Of a stretch of DNA of 64,000 nt, positions 49,782 through 58,410 are shown one piece after another. A model generated the notes under the pieces. The model was not told where the DNA came from, made no database searches, and was given only the letters and a program-made list of their open reading frames with translations. The stretch is from Bacillota bacterium (GTDB lineage Bacteria > Bacillota > Clostridia > Oscillospirales > Ruminococcaceae), in contig JAEZYS010000016.1 in NCBI GenBank assembly GCA_023418925.1, positions 62,001 to 126,000 of the forward strand, given 5' to 3'. The position numbers were made by a program, and so were the translations under genes. Within the stretch, counting starts at the first letter, position 1. Each line of letters opens with the position of its first letter.

Positions 49782-50567
49782 ATGAAAAAAAGTGAAAAGA
49801 GTTTTTGGGATAAACCATATGCAATACACATAATAGCAATAATATGTTCACTGTCACTTATATTTCCTTATGTAATATGCAATTGTACAGTTACTACAAT
49901 ATTATCAAGTATTGGATCAAGTGGAGTTGCAGCAGCTATTGTAGCATTATATATTAGTAATAAAGAAGAGAAGAAAAGTAATCAAAAGCTGGTTACTGCT
50001 AGAAGAAAATATTTCAGTAAAATATATAAAGAACTTGTGTTTTTGGTACAACGTATCTTATGGTATTCAGAAAGACTAGATGATAATGATTTTAATTGGA
50101 ATTTACAAATATCAGATTATTTATCTATTCAATACATGTGCCAGGCTTCAACACAATACCCGTCAATTAAAACAATTTCTAATAAAGAAGCTATAGAAAT
50201 ATTAAAAAGCATTGGAAATAAGTATTCATTTGAAAATATAACAAAATATTCAGAATCAGAACAGTTTAAAATTAATAAAATGTTTAATATTATAGCTGCT
50301 AGTAGTATATACTTACTATCATGTGCTAATGACTTGAAAGAAAATGAACTTACACTTGATAAAGAAGACTACATTTCTTTAGAAAATAATAATATAATTG
50401 TGAATTATATAGCACTTTCTATTTCTATTATGAACAGAAATGTTGGAAATTACTATGTGGCTATAAGTTGCCTGAATAGTGTTATAGAATCTATTCAAAA
50501 TATTACTGGATTTACAGATAAGATAAGTATTAGACTTCAAGGAACTATTGATGTTAACAGCATATAA
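49782..50567 (+). CDS. Orphan membrane protein of unknown function
   Basis: A 261-aa AT-rich gene. Two N-terminal membrane segments (AIHIIAIICSLSLIFPYVI and SGVAAAIVALYI) precede a Lys-rich stretch and a helical cytoplasmic domain with Trp/Tyr-rich (RILWYSERLDDNDFNW) and Asn-rich parts. No family recognised. It is bracketed by two inverted copies of a terminator hairpin and has its own GGGAGG site, so it looks like a self-contained insertion. Confidence 0.65.
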   Translation: MKKSEKSFWDKPYAIHIIAIICSLSLIFPYVICNCTVTTILSSIGSSGVAAAIVALYISNKEEKKSNQKLVTARRKYFSKIYKELVFLVQRILWYSERLDDNDFNWNLQISDYLSIQYMCQASTQYPSIKTISNKEAIEILKSIGNKYSFENITKYSESEQFKINKMFNIIAASSIYLLSCANDLKENELTLDKEDYISLENNNIIVNYIALSISIMNRNVGNYYVAISCLNSVIESIQNITGFTDKISIRLQGTIDVNSI

Positions 50568-50612
50568 CATTACAATAAAAAAATATAATTATTTAATTTT
50601 AGACTATTAAAC

Positions 50613-50644
50613 CCACCGCCCACCCCAAACGGAGTGAGCGGTGG
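50613..50644. terminator. Second copy of the inverted terminator hairpin
   Basis: CCACCGC-CCACCCC-AAAC-GGAGTGAG-CGGTGG: a 14-bp-class stem with two mismatches between convergent genes. The core 50618-50639 is the exact reverse complement of 49681-49702. Confidence 0.7.
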
Positions 50645-50674
50645 TTTCAGTATATAGAAATATAATAGGAGAAA

Positions 50675-51778
50675 TCAATCTTCAAATTTGAAATTTTCTT
50701 CGCAGAAAGGAACAAAATATGCAGGTATGCAGTCAGGAGGAACTATATGTCCCATGTTTATTTTAGCAAGTTCGTTTTCAATGCCATTTTCGTTGAGCTT
50801 TTCTGAAAAGAACTCACAACCGCCAGGAATCCATGAAAATGGATCAAGTGAGCCGTAATTTATCTGAATACCCTTTAACGGAGTTCCGTTTTGAGCAAAA
50901 TCCTTTATTTTCTTCTCCCAGTTTCCATAACCGCTGTCCCATTGGGCAACGATAGCATTATCTTCTTCTGTGCCCGAAATTTCAGGAATATTTCCGAATT
51001 TCTTATCAGGGTCATCGTTAGGTGAAAATGCCTGACCATATGATAACTTAACATCTTCCCAGCCATTCCATGAATCCCACATGGACTTTATATCTCCGTC
51101 TGCATATACTCCCGGGCAGAAAACAAGAAGTGAACTGAATACATCCGAGCGGTTAAGTGCCGCATTAACTGCGCCGTATCCGCCCATTGAAAAGCCGGAA
51201 ATACATCTTGACTCCCTGTCGGCAATAGTTCTGTAGTTTGAATCCATATAGCCGACAACTTCTTCAGACACAAAATCCTCCCAGTCGCCTGTGGATGGAG
51301 AATTTACATAGAAAGAGCCGCCCGACATGATATTTCCGTCAAGAACAACAAAGATAAATTCCTTGCTGCCCTCATTAAAGCTTTTGTCAAGACCTTCCTT
51401 GATAGTCTGAATGAACGCACTTGAAGAGTCACCAAGGCCATGAAGGAAGTAAACAACAGGATAGTTTTTTTCTCCCTCGTCGTATGACGGTGGAAGATAA
51501 ATATATAAGGATCGTGTTGAACTGTCTCCAAGCTTATTTTTTGCTATGCACTCTGAATCAATTCTTGCTTGCACAGATGTTCCCTCTTTTATCTGAGCTG
51601 GTTCCTCGGTTGTTTCAGAAACAGTTTCAACAGCTTCGGAAGTAGTCGGTGCGGTGGTTTGGGAAGTTTCATCCGTAAGGTTAGATGAATTTGAAACTCC
51701 TGCTGAACAGCCAGGAAGAAGAATAGTACCGCTTAAAAATGCAGCAGCTAAAAATTTGTACAAAGACTTTCTTTTCAT
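50675..51778 (-). CDS. Lipoprotein alpha/beta-hydrolase esterase
   Basis: A 367-aa predicted lipoprotein (lipobox ILLPGCSAG) with a Thr/Glu linker, then an esterase-D-type hydrolase. Nucleophile elbow GFSMGGYGAVNAAL; oxyanion text VVYFLHGLGDSSSAF; acid and His are likely in SLDPFSWIPG and NMGHIVPP. Related to feruloyl/acetyl xylan esterases, so it could de-esterify plant polysaccharides outside the cell, which would suit the arabinose locus. Substrate not shown. Confidence 0.82.
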   Translation of the reverse strand: MKRKSLYKFLAAAFLSGTILLPGCSAGVSNSSNLTDETSQTTAPTTSEAVETVSETTEEPAQIKEGTSVQARIDSECIAKNKLGDSSTRSLYIYLPPSYDEGEKNYPVVYFLHGLGDSSSAFIQTIKEGLDKSFNEGSKEFIFVVLDGNIMSGGSFYVNSPSTGDWEDFVSEEVVGYMDSNYRTIADRESRCISGFSMGGYGAVNAALNRSDVFSSLLVFCPGVYADGDIKSMWDSWNGWEDVKLSYGQAFSPNDDPDKKFGNIPEISGTEEDNAIVAQWDSGYGNWEKKIKDFAQNGTPLKGIQINYGSLDPFSWIPGGCEFFSEKLNENGIENELAKINMGHIVPPDCIPAYFVPFCEENFKFED

Positions 51779-51888
51779 ATGATTACATCCTTTCTGATTT
51801 ATGGTATATTTTAGCCAAAGTAATTGTTTTTCTGCTGATATTATGATATAATGCAGAAAAATATATAAATTTATTTATCAAGATAAAG

Positions 51889-51914
51889 TATAATACTTAA
51901 ACTAAGGTTTAAGT
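51889..51914 (+). promoter_or_regulatory. Promoter -10 with MerR-type palindrome
   Basis: TATAAT (51889-51894) is followed at once by ACTTAAAC-TAAG-GTTTAAGT (51895-51914), a perfect palindrome 38 nt before the merR-like start. No clear -35 box. Probably the regulator's own operator. Confidence 0.6.
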
Positions 51915-51951
51915 CAAGTGGTTTTAAAAAATATTTTTAGGGGGAGAGATT

Positions 51952-52326
51952 TTGACTATCGGACAATTTTCATCAGTAACAGGAATAGTGGAAAGCACAC
52001 TCAGGTACTATGAAAAAAAAGGACTTATCCGTATAGCAAGAGATAAAAATAACCGCAGGAATTACTCCGAAGCGGATATTACATGGGTTCAGTTTATACA
52101 GAAGCTCAAGAATACGGGAATGATGTTAAAGGATATCCAGAGATATTCCGACCTGCGTTATGAGGGTGACAGCACAATGGAAGAACGACTTGAAATGTTG
52201 AAAATACATAAGAAATATGTTGACGAGCAATGCGCCCGCTGGAATGGGTATGCAAAAAACCTAGATGACAAGATGGATTTTTACAGGGAACGGATTAAAA
52301 AGCTGAGAGTCAGAACAAAAGTATGA
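51952..52326 (+). CDS. MerR-family transcriptional regulator
   Basis: A 124-aa regulator with a TTG start after GGGGGAGAG. The MerR helix-turn-helix is at the N-terminus (TIGQFSSVTGIVESTLRYYEKKGLI, then RNYSEADITWVQFIQKLKNTGM), followed by a dimerisation coiled coil. No metal-binding Cys tail, so it is a TipA/BltR-like member that may sense an organic ligand or stress. First of a three-gene unit. Confidence 0.88.
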   Translation: MTIGQFSSVTGIVESTLRYYEKKGLIRIARDKNNRRNYSEADITWVQFIQKLKNTGMMLKDIQRYSDLRYEGDSTMEERLEMLKIHKKYVDEQCARWNGYAKNLDDKMDFYRERIKKLRVRTKV

Positions 52327-52341
52327 AGGTGACAGATTTTT

Positions 52342-52824
52342 ATGATAAGGGAAATCGAAAAAAGCGATATTTCGGAGTGTGTGAAGCTGATAAGAAAAAG
52401 CTTTCTTACAGTAGCAGATGAGTTTGGTGTTACCGTTGAAAACGCCCCGAGATTTACTGCTTTTGCCACAACACAGGAAAGGTTGGAATGGCATTTCAAC
52501 ACTGAACATAGGCCGATGTTTGCTTACTTTGAAGATGGTAATGTAGTTGGGTACTATTCTTTGGCTTTGCTTGAAAACAACGTATGTGAATTAAATAATC
52601 TCTGTGTTGATCCTGAATACAGACATAAGGGTATAGGCGAGAAACTTCTGAATAATGCTTTTGAAACTGCAAGGGAAAAGAACTGTGTAAAAATGATAAT
52701 AGGAATTGTAGAAGAAAATAAGGTTATAAGGGCATGGTATGAATCATTTGGCTTTGTTCATGTCGGAACTAAGAAATTTGATTTCTTTCCGTTTACCTCC
52801 GGATATATGGAGAAGGTACTATAG
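52342..52824 (+). CDS. GNAT-family acetyltransferase
   Basis: A 160-aa N-acetyltransferase. The acetyl-CoA loop is NLCVDPEYRHKGIGEKLLNNAF, with the family's beta-strand NVVGYYSLAL before it and a C-terminal WYESFGFVHVGTKKF. Substrate unknown. It follows the MerR gene by 15 nt and is probably co-regulated. Confidence 0.88.
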   Translation: MIREIEKSDISECVKLIRKSFLTVADEFGVTVENAPRFTAFATTQERLEWHFNTEHRPMFAYFEDGNVVGYYSLALLENNVCELNNLCVDPEYRHKGIGEKLLNNAFETAREKNCVKMIIGIVEENKVIRAWYESFGFVHVGTKKFDFFPFTSGYMEKVL

Positions 52825-52854
52825 TCTATAAACTAATTGAGAGGACATATTATA

Positions 52855-53295
52855 ATGGACAAGATTGAACAGTTTTACGAGGTAATAAAAAAGGAAATGT
52901 CAGTAATCCTTGCAACAGGTGACAGCAACAGCCTGACCATGCGTGTTGTTAGCCCTGTATACTTTGAGGGAAAAATATTGATTTTTACAGCTCCAAGTTC
53001 TATGAAATATAAGCAGATGAAAGCTAATCCTAATTGCTGTATATCCGCAGGAAACTTTTTTGCGGAAGCAACAGCAGAATTTTGTGGTGCAACAATGCTT
53101 CCTGAAAATGAAAACCTGCGTGCAGCATATAGCGAGAAATTTGCTGGTGCTTTTGATGAGGGAATTGAATTTGGCGGAAGAAATGCCGATTTTATTCTGT
53201 TGAAACCAGTCAGACTGTCAGGATGGGCATTTGAAAATGATGTTCCGAATGAAATGGGAATCCCGACAATTCCTTTTGAGATTTGCTTGAATTAA
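52855..53295 (+). CDS. Pyridoxamine-phosphate-oxidase-like flavin protein
   Basis: A 146-aa split-barrel protein from ATG 52855 (GAGAGG upstream). SVILATGDSNSLTMRVVSPVYFEG and FTAPSSMKYKQMKANPNCCI match the PNPOx-like fold that binds FMN or F420-type cofactors. A C-terminal GWAFENDVPNEMG block closes the barrel. Small members are found in stress or antibiotic-response units; function not fixed. Confidence 0.82.
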   Translation: MDKIEQFYEVIKKEMSVILATGDSNSLTMRVVSPVYFEGKILIFTAPSSMKYKQMKANPNCCISAGNFFAEATAEFCGATMLPENENLRAAYSEKFAGAFDEGIEFGGRNADFILLKPVRLSGWAFENDVPNEMGIPTIPFEICLN

Positions 53296-53298
53296 AAA

Positions 53299-53324
53299 AT
53301 ACCCTGAGAGAAATCTCAGGGTAT
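53299..53324. terminator. Terminator between convergent genes
   Basis: ATACCCTGAGA (53299-53309) pairs perfectly with TCTCAGGGTAT (53314-53324), loop GAAA. Confidence 0.75.
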
Positions 53325-53339
53325 ACTATTATAATAAAT

Positions 53340-53969
53340 CTACTCTTTTTCAGAGTTAATCTTTTCACGCTTTAAAAGAAGTCTGATACCAAAGAAAATG
53401 ATTACGGCACCGACAATAGCATTCAGTATATTCATTATAAGCTGTGGAACGAAGTCGCTTATTGCTGTACCGAGAACTGCTACACAAGACTGAAACAAAA
53501 GCGTTGAAAGAACACAGCCTGCACCAAAACCGCACAACTGCTTTTTGTTGTAGTTGTTTTCTGCAACCTGCGTTGAAAAGACACCGCTCCAGAATATTAT
53601 TGTAAGCGGATTTGAAGCTGTGAGCAGGAATCCCTTGAGGAAAATGCTCTGTGGATTGACATCAGAAAAAAGTGAAATCTGCGGAAGTAGAGGATGCCCC
53701 AAAGCACCTGCAATCATGTCTGCGCCGAACAACACAAGCACAGCCGCTCCGAAAATCTTTACGGCTGTTTTTACTTTTTTTCTGCTGATAACAGCGGCAG
53801 CGCCAAGCCCCGAAAGTGCTATGTATATAAGATCCACCAGAGTTATGGCGGCAGTAAGAGTTAGTCCTTGAACAAGCCCCCCAGATGCTGATGTGTTAAA
53901 AACAAGCAGGCACATAGGTCCTACGGCAAGCTGAAGAAGCATACCAAATTTAAAACCTTTGAAAATCAT
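53340..53969 (-). CDS. LysE-family amino acid exporter
   Basis: A 209-aa membrane protein with about six helices. The family signature KFGMLLQLAVGPMCLLVFNTS at the N-terminus, LTAAITLVDLIYIALSGLG, then ASNPLTIIFWSGVF mid-way. Would export an amino acid or similar compound. GAAGGGAAC upstream of the ATG. Confidence 0.85.
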   Translation of the reverse strand: MIFKGFKFGMLLQLAVGPMCLLVFNTSASGGLVQGLTLTAAITLVDLIYIALSGLGAAAVISRKKVKTAVKIFGAAVLVLFGADMIAGALGHPLLPQISLFSDVNPQSIFLKGFLLTASNPLTIIFWSGVFSTQVAENNYNKKQLCGFGAGCVLSTLLFQSCVAVLGTAISDFVPQLIMNILNAIVGAVIIFFGIRLLLKREKINSEKE

Positions 53970-54161
53970 TTTATTATCTGTTCCCTTCTATTTTATAAAA
54001 TAATATCACAAAGCAAACGAGTTGTAAATGAAAATTTATATTATTATATATACAGACGGAACGTTTTGTAAGCTGCAGAATGTTATGTCGCAAATCTTTT
54101 CAAGAAAAGCCTGCGTGAAGATAATGGGTAAAGTAGGAGCATCACTCTGGAAGAAATAAAG

Positions 54162-54194
54162 ACAGCTCACATTTCTTAATGGAATGTGAGCTGT
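54162..54194. terminator. Terminator hairpin
   Basis: ACAGCTCACATT (54162-54173) pairs with AATGTGAGCTGT (54183-54194), followed by TTTAAT. Upstream, 54050-54160 reads as an open fragment on the plus strand ending in GASLWKK, possibly a gene relic, with no start. Confidence 0.65.
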
Positions 54195-54208
54195 TTTAAT
54201 ATATTAAC

Positions 54209-54649
54209 TCAAAGAACTGCTGCCTGTGACATTCTTCTTTCTTTTAGGAACATAACAAATTTTACAACCGGAATTGCTAACATAAGTACAGCTAAAATAA
54301 TCTGAGATATGCCAAAACTCGGAAATACACCTAATCCCCCGACAGGAGCAGATATTAAAAGATCTGCAATACCATCTCCATATTTAATTATAGCAAATTC
54401 ACATAATGTATAGTAGATTCCGCATGCAATCACTAGCATCCAGTAAATTACAAGCGGAATTGAAAAGATAAGATCAGCTTTTATAAAGAATATTACTGAA
54501 ACAAGAACAAAAAGAAGTGTAAATAAAAATGCAGGTATTGAATCAAGACAACCCATAAGGGTAAATAAAAAGTTAAGTCCGCCTGTCAACGAAGTACATA
54601 CAGACATTATAATTGAAAGAATAATATTTTTAGCAAATGAGTTTACCAT
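54209..54649 (-). CDS. Membrane protein of unknown function
   Basis: About 146 aa with four hydrophobic segments (IILSIIMSVCTSLTGGLNFL, PAFLFTLLFVLVSVIFFI, FSIPLVIYWMLVIACGIYY and IILAVLMLAIPVVKFVMFL) and a Gly/Pro-rich loop (SAPVGGLGVFPSFG). ATG at 54649 chosen with TGGAG upstream. No family recognised. Confidence 0.7.
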   Translation of the reverse strand: MVNSFAKNIILSIIMSVCTSLTGGLNFLFTLMGCLDSIPAFLFTLLFVLVSVIFFIKADLIFSIPLVIYWMLVIACGIYYTLCEFAIIKYGDGIADLLISAPVGGLGVFPSFGISQIILAVLMLAIPVVKFVMFLKERRMSQAAVL

Positions 54650-54857
54650 AATAATCTCCATTCTTCTATCTCTAAATAATTATGTCGATATAATTTTACG
54701 CCATAATTATGTAAAAAGTCAACACTATTCTGAAAAATCCTGCTTGATGTTTCTAATTATAAAAAATTATTGAAAATAAAATATCTCTGTGATATAATAA
54801 TAGTATGTTTGCCGTTATTGTGAAAATATGGCATAGAAATAATTGAAAGGAGCGGCT

Positions 54858-55166
54858 GTGTTGAATTTTGCTTTTGAAACTAACTGGGATACGGTTTCGC
54901 TGATGACGAAATTTTTCTTTGCAATGGTAGGAATACTCCTGCTGATTTTTGTTCTTGCTGTTCTCACACCCAAAGCCGCAAAGATTGTGGACAAGCTTCT
55001 CGGAAAGGCTGACCCCAATAAGAATACCAGCCCCGCAAGGGTAAAGGATAAGGACGGGAACGAATATACTGTTCAAGATATCTATGAGGGCTTCGGCAGT
55101 AAACCATCCGATGAGGATGAAACGCAAGAGGCTGATGATAATACAAATATAGATTTAAAGAAATAG
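54858..55166 (+). CDS. Small single-pass membrane protein
   Basis: About 102 aa: a short outer part (NFAFETNWDTVSL), one membrane helix (FFFAMVGILLLIFVLAVLTP), then a charged cytoplasmic tail with DKDGNEYTVQDIYEGFGSKP and a run of acidic residues. A short segment (KDGNEYTVQDIY) resembles family-specific tails in Ruminococcaceae. Non-AUG start: AGGAG suits GTG 54858 or TTG 54861. Upstream of proS. Confidence 0.62.
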   Translation: MLNFAFETNWDTVSLMTKFFFAMVGILLLIFVLAVLTPKAAKIVDKLLGKADPNKNTSPARVKDKDGNEYTVQDIYEGFGSKPSDEDETQEADDNTNIDLKK

Positions 55167-55244
55167 TTCTGGCGTAAAAAGCTTTTTACGCAGATGTTTG
55201 ATTTGCAAAACCAGAACAAACATCAGAAAGGGTTGGAGATTATT

Positions 55245-56687
55245 ATGGCTAAGGATAATAAAAAGATGGTTGATGCCATCACATCAATGGATGAGGATTT
55301 TGCACAATGGTATACCGATATTGTTAAGAAAGCAGAGCTTATTGAATATACTTCTGTAAAGGGCTGTATGGTAATACGTCCTTATGGATATGCTATCTGG
55401 GAAAATATCCAGCATATTCTTGACGGGCTTTTCAAGGCAACTGGGCATGAAAATGTATGCATGCCTATGTTCATCCCTGAAAGTCTGCTTCAGAAGGAAA
55501 AGGACCATGTTGAAGGCTTTGCTCCTGAAGTTGCATGGGTTACACACGGCGGAAATGAAAAGCTTGAGGACAGACTCTGCGTTCGTCCGACATCTGAAAC
55601 ACTTTTCTGCGAACACTATGCTAATATAGTACATTCATACCGTGACCTGCCAAAGCTTTATAATCAGTGGGTTTCTGTTGTTAGATGGGAAAAGACAACA
55701 CGTCCTTTCCTCCGTTCAAGAGAATTCTTATGGCAGGAAGGTCATACTATACACGCCACAGCGGATGAAGCTGTTATAGAAACAGAGCGTATGCTGAACG
55801 TTTATGCAAAGTTCTGTGAAGATTACCTTGCTATGCCTGTAATCAAGGGCAGAAAAACAGAAAGCGACAAGTTTGCAGGTGCAGAAGCTACTTATGCAAT
55901 TGAAGCGCTTATGCATGACGGAAAGGCTCTTCAGGCAGGTACATCACATTACTTCGGCGATGGCTTTGCAAAGGCTTTTGATATTATGTACACAGACAAG
56001 GAAAACAAGAAGGTATATCCTCACCAGACTTCATGGGGTGTTACAACCCGTCTTATCGGTGCCATTATAATGACACACGGTGATGACAACGGGCTTGTTC
56101 TCCCGCCTGCAGTTGCGCCAATTCAGGTTGTAATCCTCCCTATTGCACAGCATAAGGAAGGCGTACTTGATAAGTGTGCAGAACTCAAGGCAGAGCTTGA
56201 AAAGAATTTCAGAGTAAAGCTTGATGACAGTGAAAATAGTGCTGGATGGAAGTTTGCTGAATATGAAATGAAGGGCGTTCCAGTAAGAGTTGAAATCGGC
56301 CCGAAGGATATTGAAGCTGGACAGTGCGTTATTGTTACACGTCATAACAGAGAAAAGACAATCGTTAAGCTTGAAGATATTTCAAAGGCTGTTGCACAGA
56401 AGCTCGGCGAAGTTCATGACGGACTTTACAAAAAGGCTCTTGAAAACAGAGAAAACCGCACATATTCATGTCTTACTATGGATGAAATCACGAAGGCTCT
56501 TGAAGAAAAGGGCGACGGTTTTGTAAAGGCTATGTGGTGCGGCGAAGAAGCCTGCGAAGATGAAGTCAAGGAAAAGACAGGCGTAGGTTCACGCTGTATC
56601 CCTCTTGAACAGGAACACCTATCCGACAAGTGTGTATGCTGTGGTAAGCCTGCAAAGTATATGGTATATTGGGGCAAAGCATATTAA
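55245..56687 (+). CDS. proS: Prolyl-tRNA synthetase (archaeal/short type)
   Basis: A 480-aa class II synthetase that charges tRNA-Pro. Motif 1 region GCMVIRPYGYAIWENIQHILDG, motif 2 QWVSVVRWEKTTRPFLRSREFLW, motif 3 HGDDNGLVLPPAVAPIQVVI, then an anticodon-binding domain and the zinc-binding C-terminal part (CGEEACED ... CVCCGKPAKYMVYWGKAY) that defines the ProS type without the editing insertion. GGAG precedes ATG 55245. Confidence 0.95.
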   Translation: MAKDNKKMVDAITSMDEDFAQWYTDIVKKAELIEYTSVKGCMVIRPYGYAIWENIQHILDGLFKATGHENVCMPMFIPESLLQKEKDHVEGFAPEVAWVTHGGNEKLEDRLCVRPTSETLFCEHYANIVHSYRDLPKLYNQWVSVVRWEKTTRPFLRSREFLWQEGHTIHATADEAVIETERMLNVYAKFCEDYLAMPVIKGRKTESDKFAGAEATYAIEALMHDGKALQAGTSHYFGDGFAKAFDIMYTDKENKKVYPHQTSWGVTTRLIGAIIMTHGDDNGLVLPPAVAPIQVVILPIAQHKEGVLDKCAELKAELEKNFRVKLDDSENSAGWKFAEYEMKGVPVRVEIGPKDIEAGQCVIVTRHNREKTIVKLEDISKAVAQKLGEVHDGLYKKALENRENRTYSCLTMDEITKALEEKGDGFVKAMWCGEEACEDEVKEKTGVGSRCIPLEQEHLSDKCVCCGKPAKYMVYWGKAY

Positions 56688-56728
56688 TAGTTCTCATTAA
56701 ATGCAATTGCTTTTCAGGAAGTGACGTT

Positions 56729-57148
56729 ATGAATAAGAAGAAATTTGCATTTATTTTCACATTTCTATTTGCATTTGCAGTTTTAATCTGCATTGGCACG
56801 AGAGTTTTATTGGGAAAATCTAGTTTTGAATACCAGGAAGTTCAGGTAAGAGTTATTTCCGGGGAGCAGACATATGGAAAGATATCACACACCGAATTAA
56901 TAGTAGACTATAAAGGCAAGCAGTATAAACTTAACGGGGTTACAGAGTTATACACGTATTCAGTTGGTCAACAGCTAACAGCATATCTGTCGGATGGAAC
57001 GCTATATGAAGAAGCAAGCGATATAAAAGGTGGTTCACCATTGTTTATTGTTTCTATTGTGTTTGGTATGGTTTCAATAGTTTTGCTTGTTCCGATGCTT
57101 ACTTTCTGGATTGACTATAATAAGCAAAAGAAAAATGCAAGTAAATAA
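56729..57148 (+). CDS. Two-pass membrane protein of unknown function
   Basis: About 139 aa from ATG 56729 (AGGAAG upstream). Helices at FIFTFLFAFAVLICIGTRVL and FIVSIVFGMVSIVLLVPMLTF enclose an outer beta-rich region (VQVRVISGEQTYGKISHTEL, YKGKQYKLNGVTELYTYSVG) of the DUF3592-like kind. Function unknown. Confidence 0.75.
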   Translation: MNKKKFAFIFTFLFAFAVLICIGTRVLLGKSSFEYQEVQVRVISGEQTYGKISHTELIVDYKGKQYKLNGVTELYTYSVGQQLTAYLSDGTLYEEASDIKGGSPLFIVSIVFGMVSIVLLVPMLTFWIDYNKQKKNASK

Positions 57149-57175
57149 GAAAGACAATTCTAAGACACATTTTAG

Positions 57176-57208
57176 AGGTCTGCAGTGGTAATACACCCAT
57201 GCAGACCT
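57176..57208 (+). terminator. Terminator hairpin
   Basis: AGGTCTGCA (57176-57184) pairs with TGCAGACCT (57200-57208), followed by TTATAAA. Confidence 0.6.
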
Positions 57209-57255
57209 TTATAAAACTCTTGACTAGCAAACACTCAGAAAGGTATGGTCATAAA

Positions 57256-57933
57256 ATGAAAAAAGTAATTCTGATAACATTTATAATAGTATCAGCACTT
57301 GCTGTTCTGACAGGCTGTTCGCTTAAAAAGCAGAACCTTGCAGGTGTGGACAAGGTCGAGAAAACCATTTCCGATGTAAATGCATATAGCAGTGCAGAGG
57401 TCGTTTTCACAAATGAGGAGACAGGCTCCCCTGTCCAGAGTTTCAGATATACCTTTGACGGAGATAAGATGGTTTACCTTTACCGTCAGTTCAATGCCGA
57501 TGGGCAGGAGAAAATAACTTACAGCAACGGAACTGATACATGGGTCAAGGATTACGGCGAGGATACGGCTCAGAAAATGAATGATTCTGTCAACTTCCCT
57601 GCTTATACTAAAACTTCAAGGCATATCTTTGCTACAGGAAACGTCATTTTCTATATGAACGGGTTTATACAGATGCATGTAGCCAATGAAAGAGCTGATG
57701 GTCCCACAACATATATGTATACCTATAATGCTGACAAGGTCAGTGAAAAAACGGGTGCAAACATAAAATCAATCACAACAACTTTCTATTATAAAAAAGA
57801 CGGCAGTTTCATGTATATGCTTCAGGATAATAAGTCTGTATCTGAATACAAAGAAATCAGTATGAATACCCGACTTGAATTCAAGGATGTAAATCAAGTT
57901 GTTTCAATTGAAAATCCGTTTGAAAACCAGTAA
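57256..57933 (+). CDS. Lipoprotein of unknown function
   Basis: A 225-aa predicted lipoprotein from ATG 57256, lipobox VLTGCSLKK. The outer domain has SFRYTFDGDKMVYLYRQFNADG, YSNGTDTWVKDYG and ISMNTRLEFKDVNQVVSIENP, a LolA/DUF4412-like sequence that resembles proteins measuring or carrying a ligand. No neighbour gives a clue. AAAGG upstream. Confidence 0.72.
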   Translation: MKKVILITFIIVSALAVLTGCSLKKQNLAGVDKVEKTISDVNAYSSAEVVFTNEETGSPVQSFRYTFDGDKMVYLYRQFNADGQEKITYSNGTDTWVKDYGEDTAQKMNDSVNFPAYTKTSRHIFATGNVIFYMNGFIQMHVANERADGPTTYMYTYNADKVSEKTGANIKSITTTFYYKKDGSFMYMLQDNKSVSEYKEISMNTRLEFKDVNQVVSIENPFENQ

Positions 57934-57952
57934 AACCTATTATTGTGTTATG

Positions 57953-57990
57953 AAAATACCTCACTATACTATTATAAAGAGCGGTATTTT
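57953..57990 (+). terminator. Terminator before the ribosomal protein operon
   Basis: AAAATACC (57953-57960) pairs with GGTATTTT (57983-57990), long loop, followed by ACTTTTTG. Confidence 0.55.
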
Positions 57991-58073
57991 ACTTTTTGTT
58001 TAAAATGAACATAAACTGACTTAAAAGCCACAAATATTTCTATGCCTAAAAATGATAAAATTTTAAAAAAACC

Positions 58074-58102
58074 TTGAAAACAGGTATTTTGTGTGTTAAA
58101 AT
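58074..58102 (+). promoter_or_regulatory. S10 operon promoter P1
   Basis: TTGAAA (58074-58079), 17-nt spacer, TAAAAT (58097-58102). The segment TTTTGTGTGTTAAAAT recurs almost exactly at 58268-58283 with TATAAT and an extended TG, giving a possible second promoter. Confidence 0.72.
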
Positions 58103-58410
58103 ATATCTTGCGTGACTGCAATTGATATGCGTTGAAGCGAAAGGTTGCGGACGGTATGTCCGGTAATTTTCGTGGAGTATGTCCGATTTTAAAACCGGGC
58201 GGCTGTAATAGTGAACACTGTTTGTGCTTAAACCGTTGGCAATGGAATACATATGCCGGCAGGTAAGTTTTGTGTGTTATAATTAGCTAGCCTTGAAAAC
58301 CCTGTGTTTTTAAGGCTTTTCTTATAAACGGCATGCGATACACACGGCAGCGTGTAATAACTTTTGCAAACTCGTCCCCAAAACAAAAACACCATAGGAG
58401 GCGATTTTAA
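58103..58410 (+). promoter_or_regulatory. S10 operon leader
   Basis: An untranslated leader of about 300 nt. It includes GC-rich stems near 58140-58260, a second promoter-like TATAAT (58278-58283), a terminator-like hairpin at 58289-58321 and AGGAGG before rpsJ. No open frame of note. Confidence 0.6.
58289..58321 (+). terminator. Leader attenuator candidate
   Basis: AGCCTTGAAAAC (58289-58300) pairs with GTTTTTAAGGCT (58306-58317), one G-T, loop CCTGT, followed by TTTC. A terminator inside the leader could control the operon by attenuation. Confidence 0.65.

Noticed and set aside
54050..54160. Possible gene relic ending GASLWKK
   Set aside because: Too short, no start and no recognised family.
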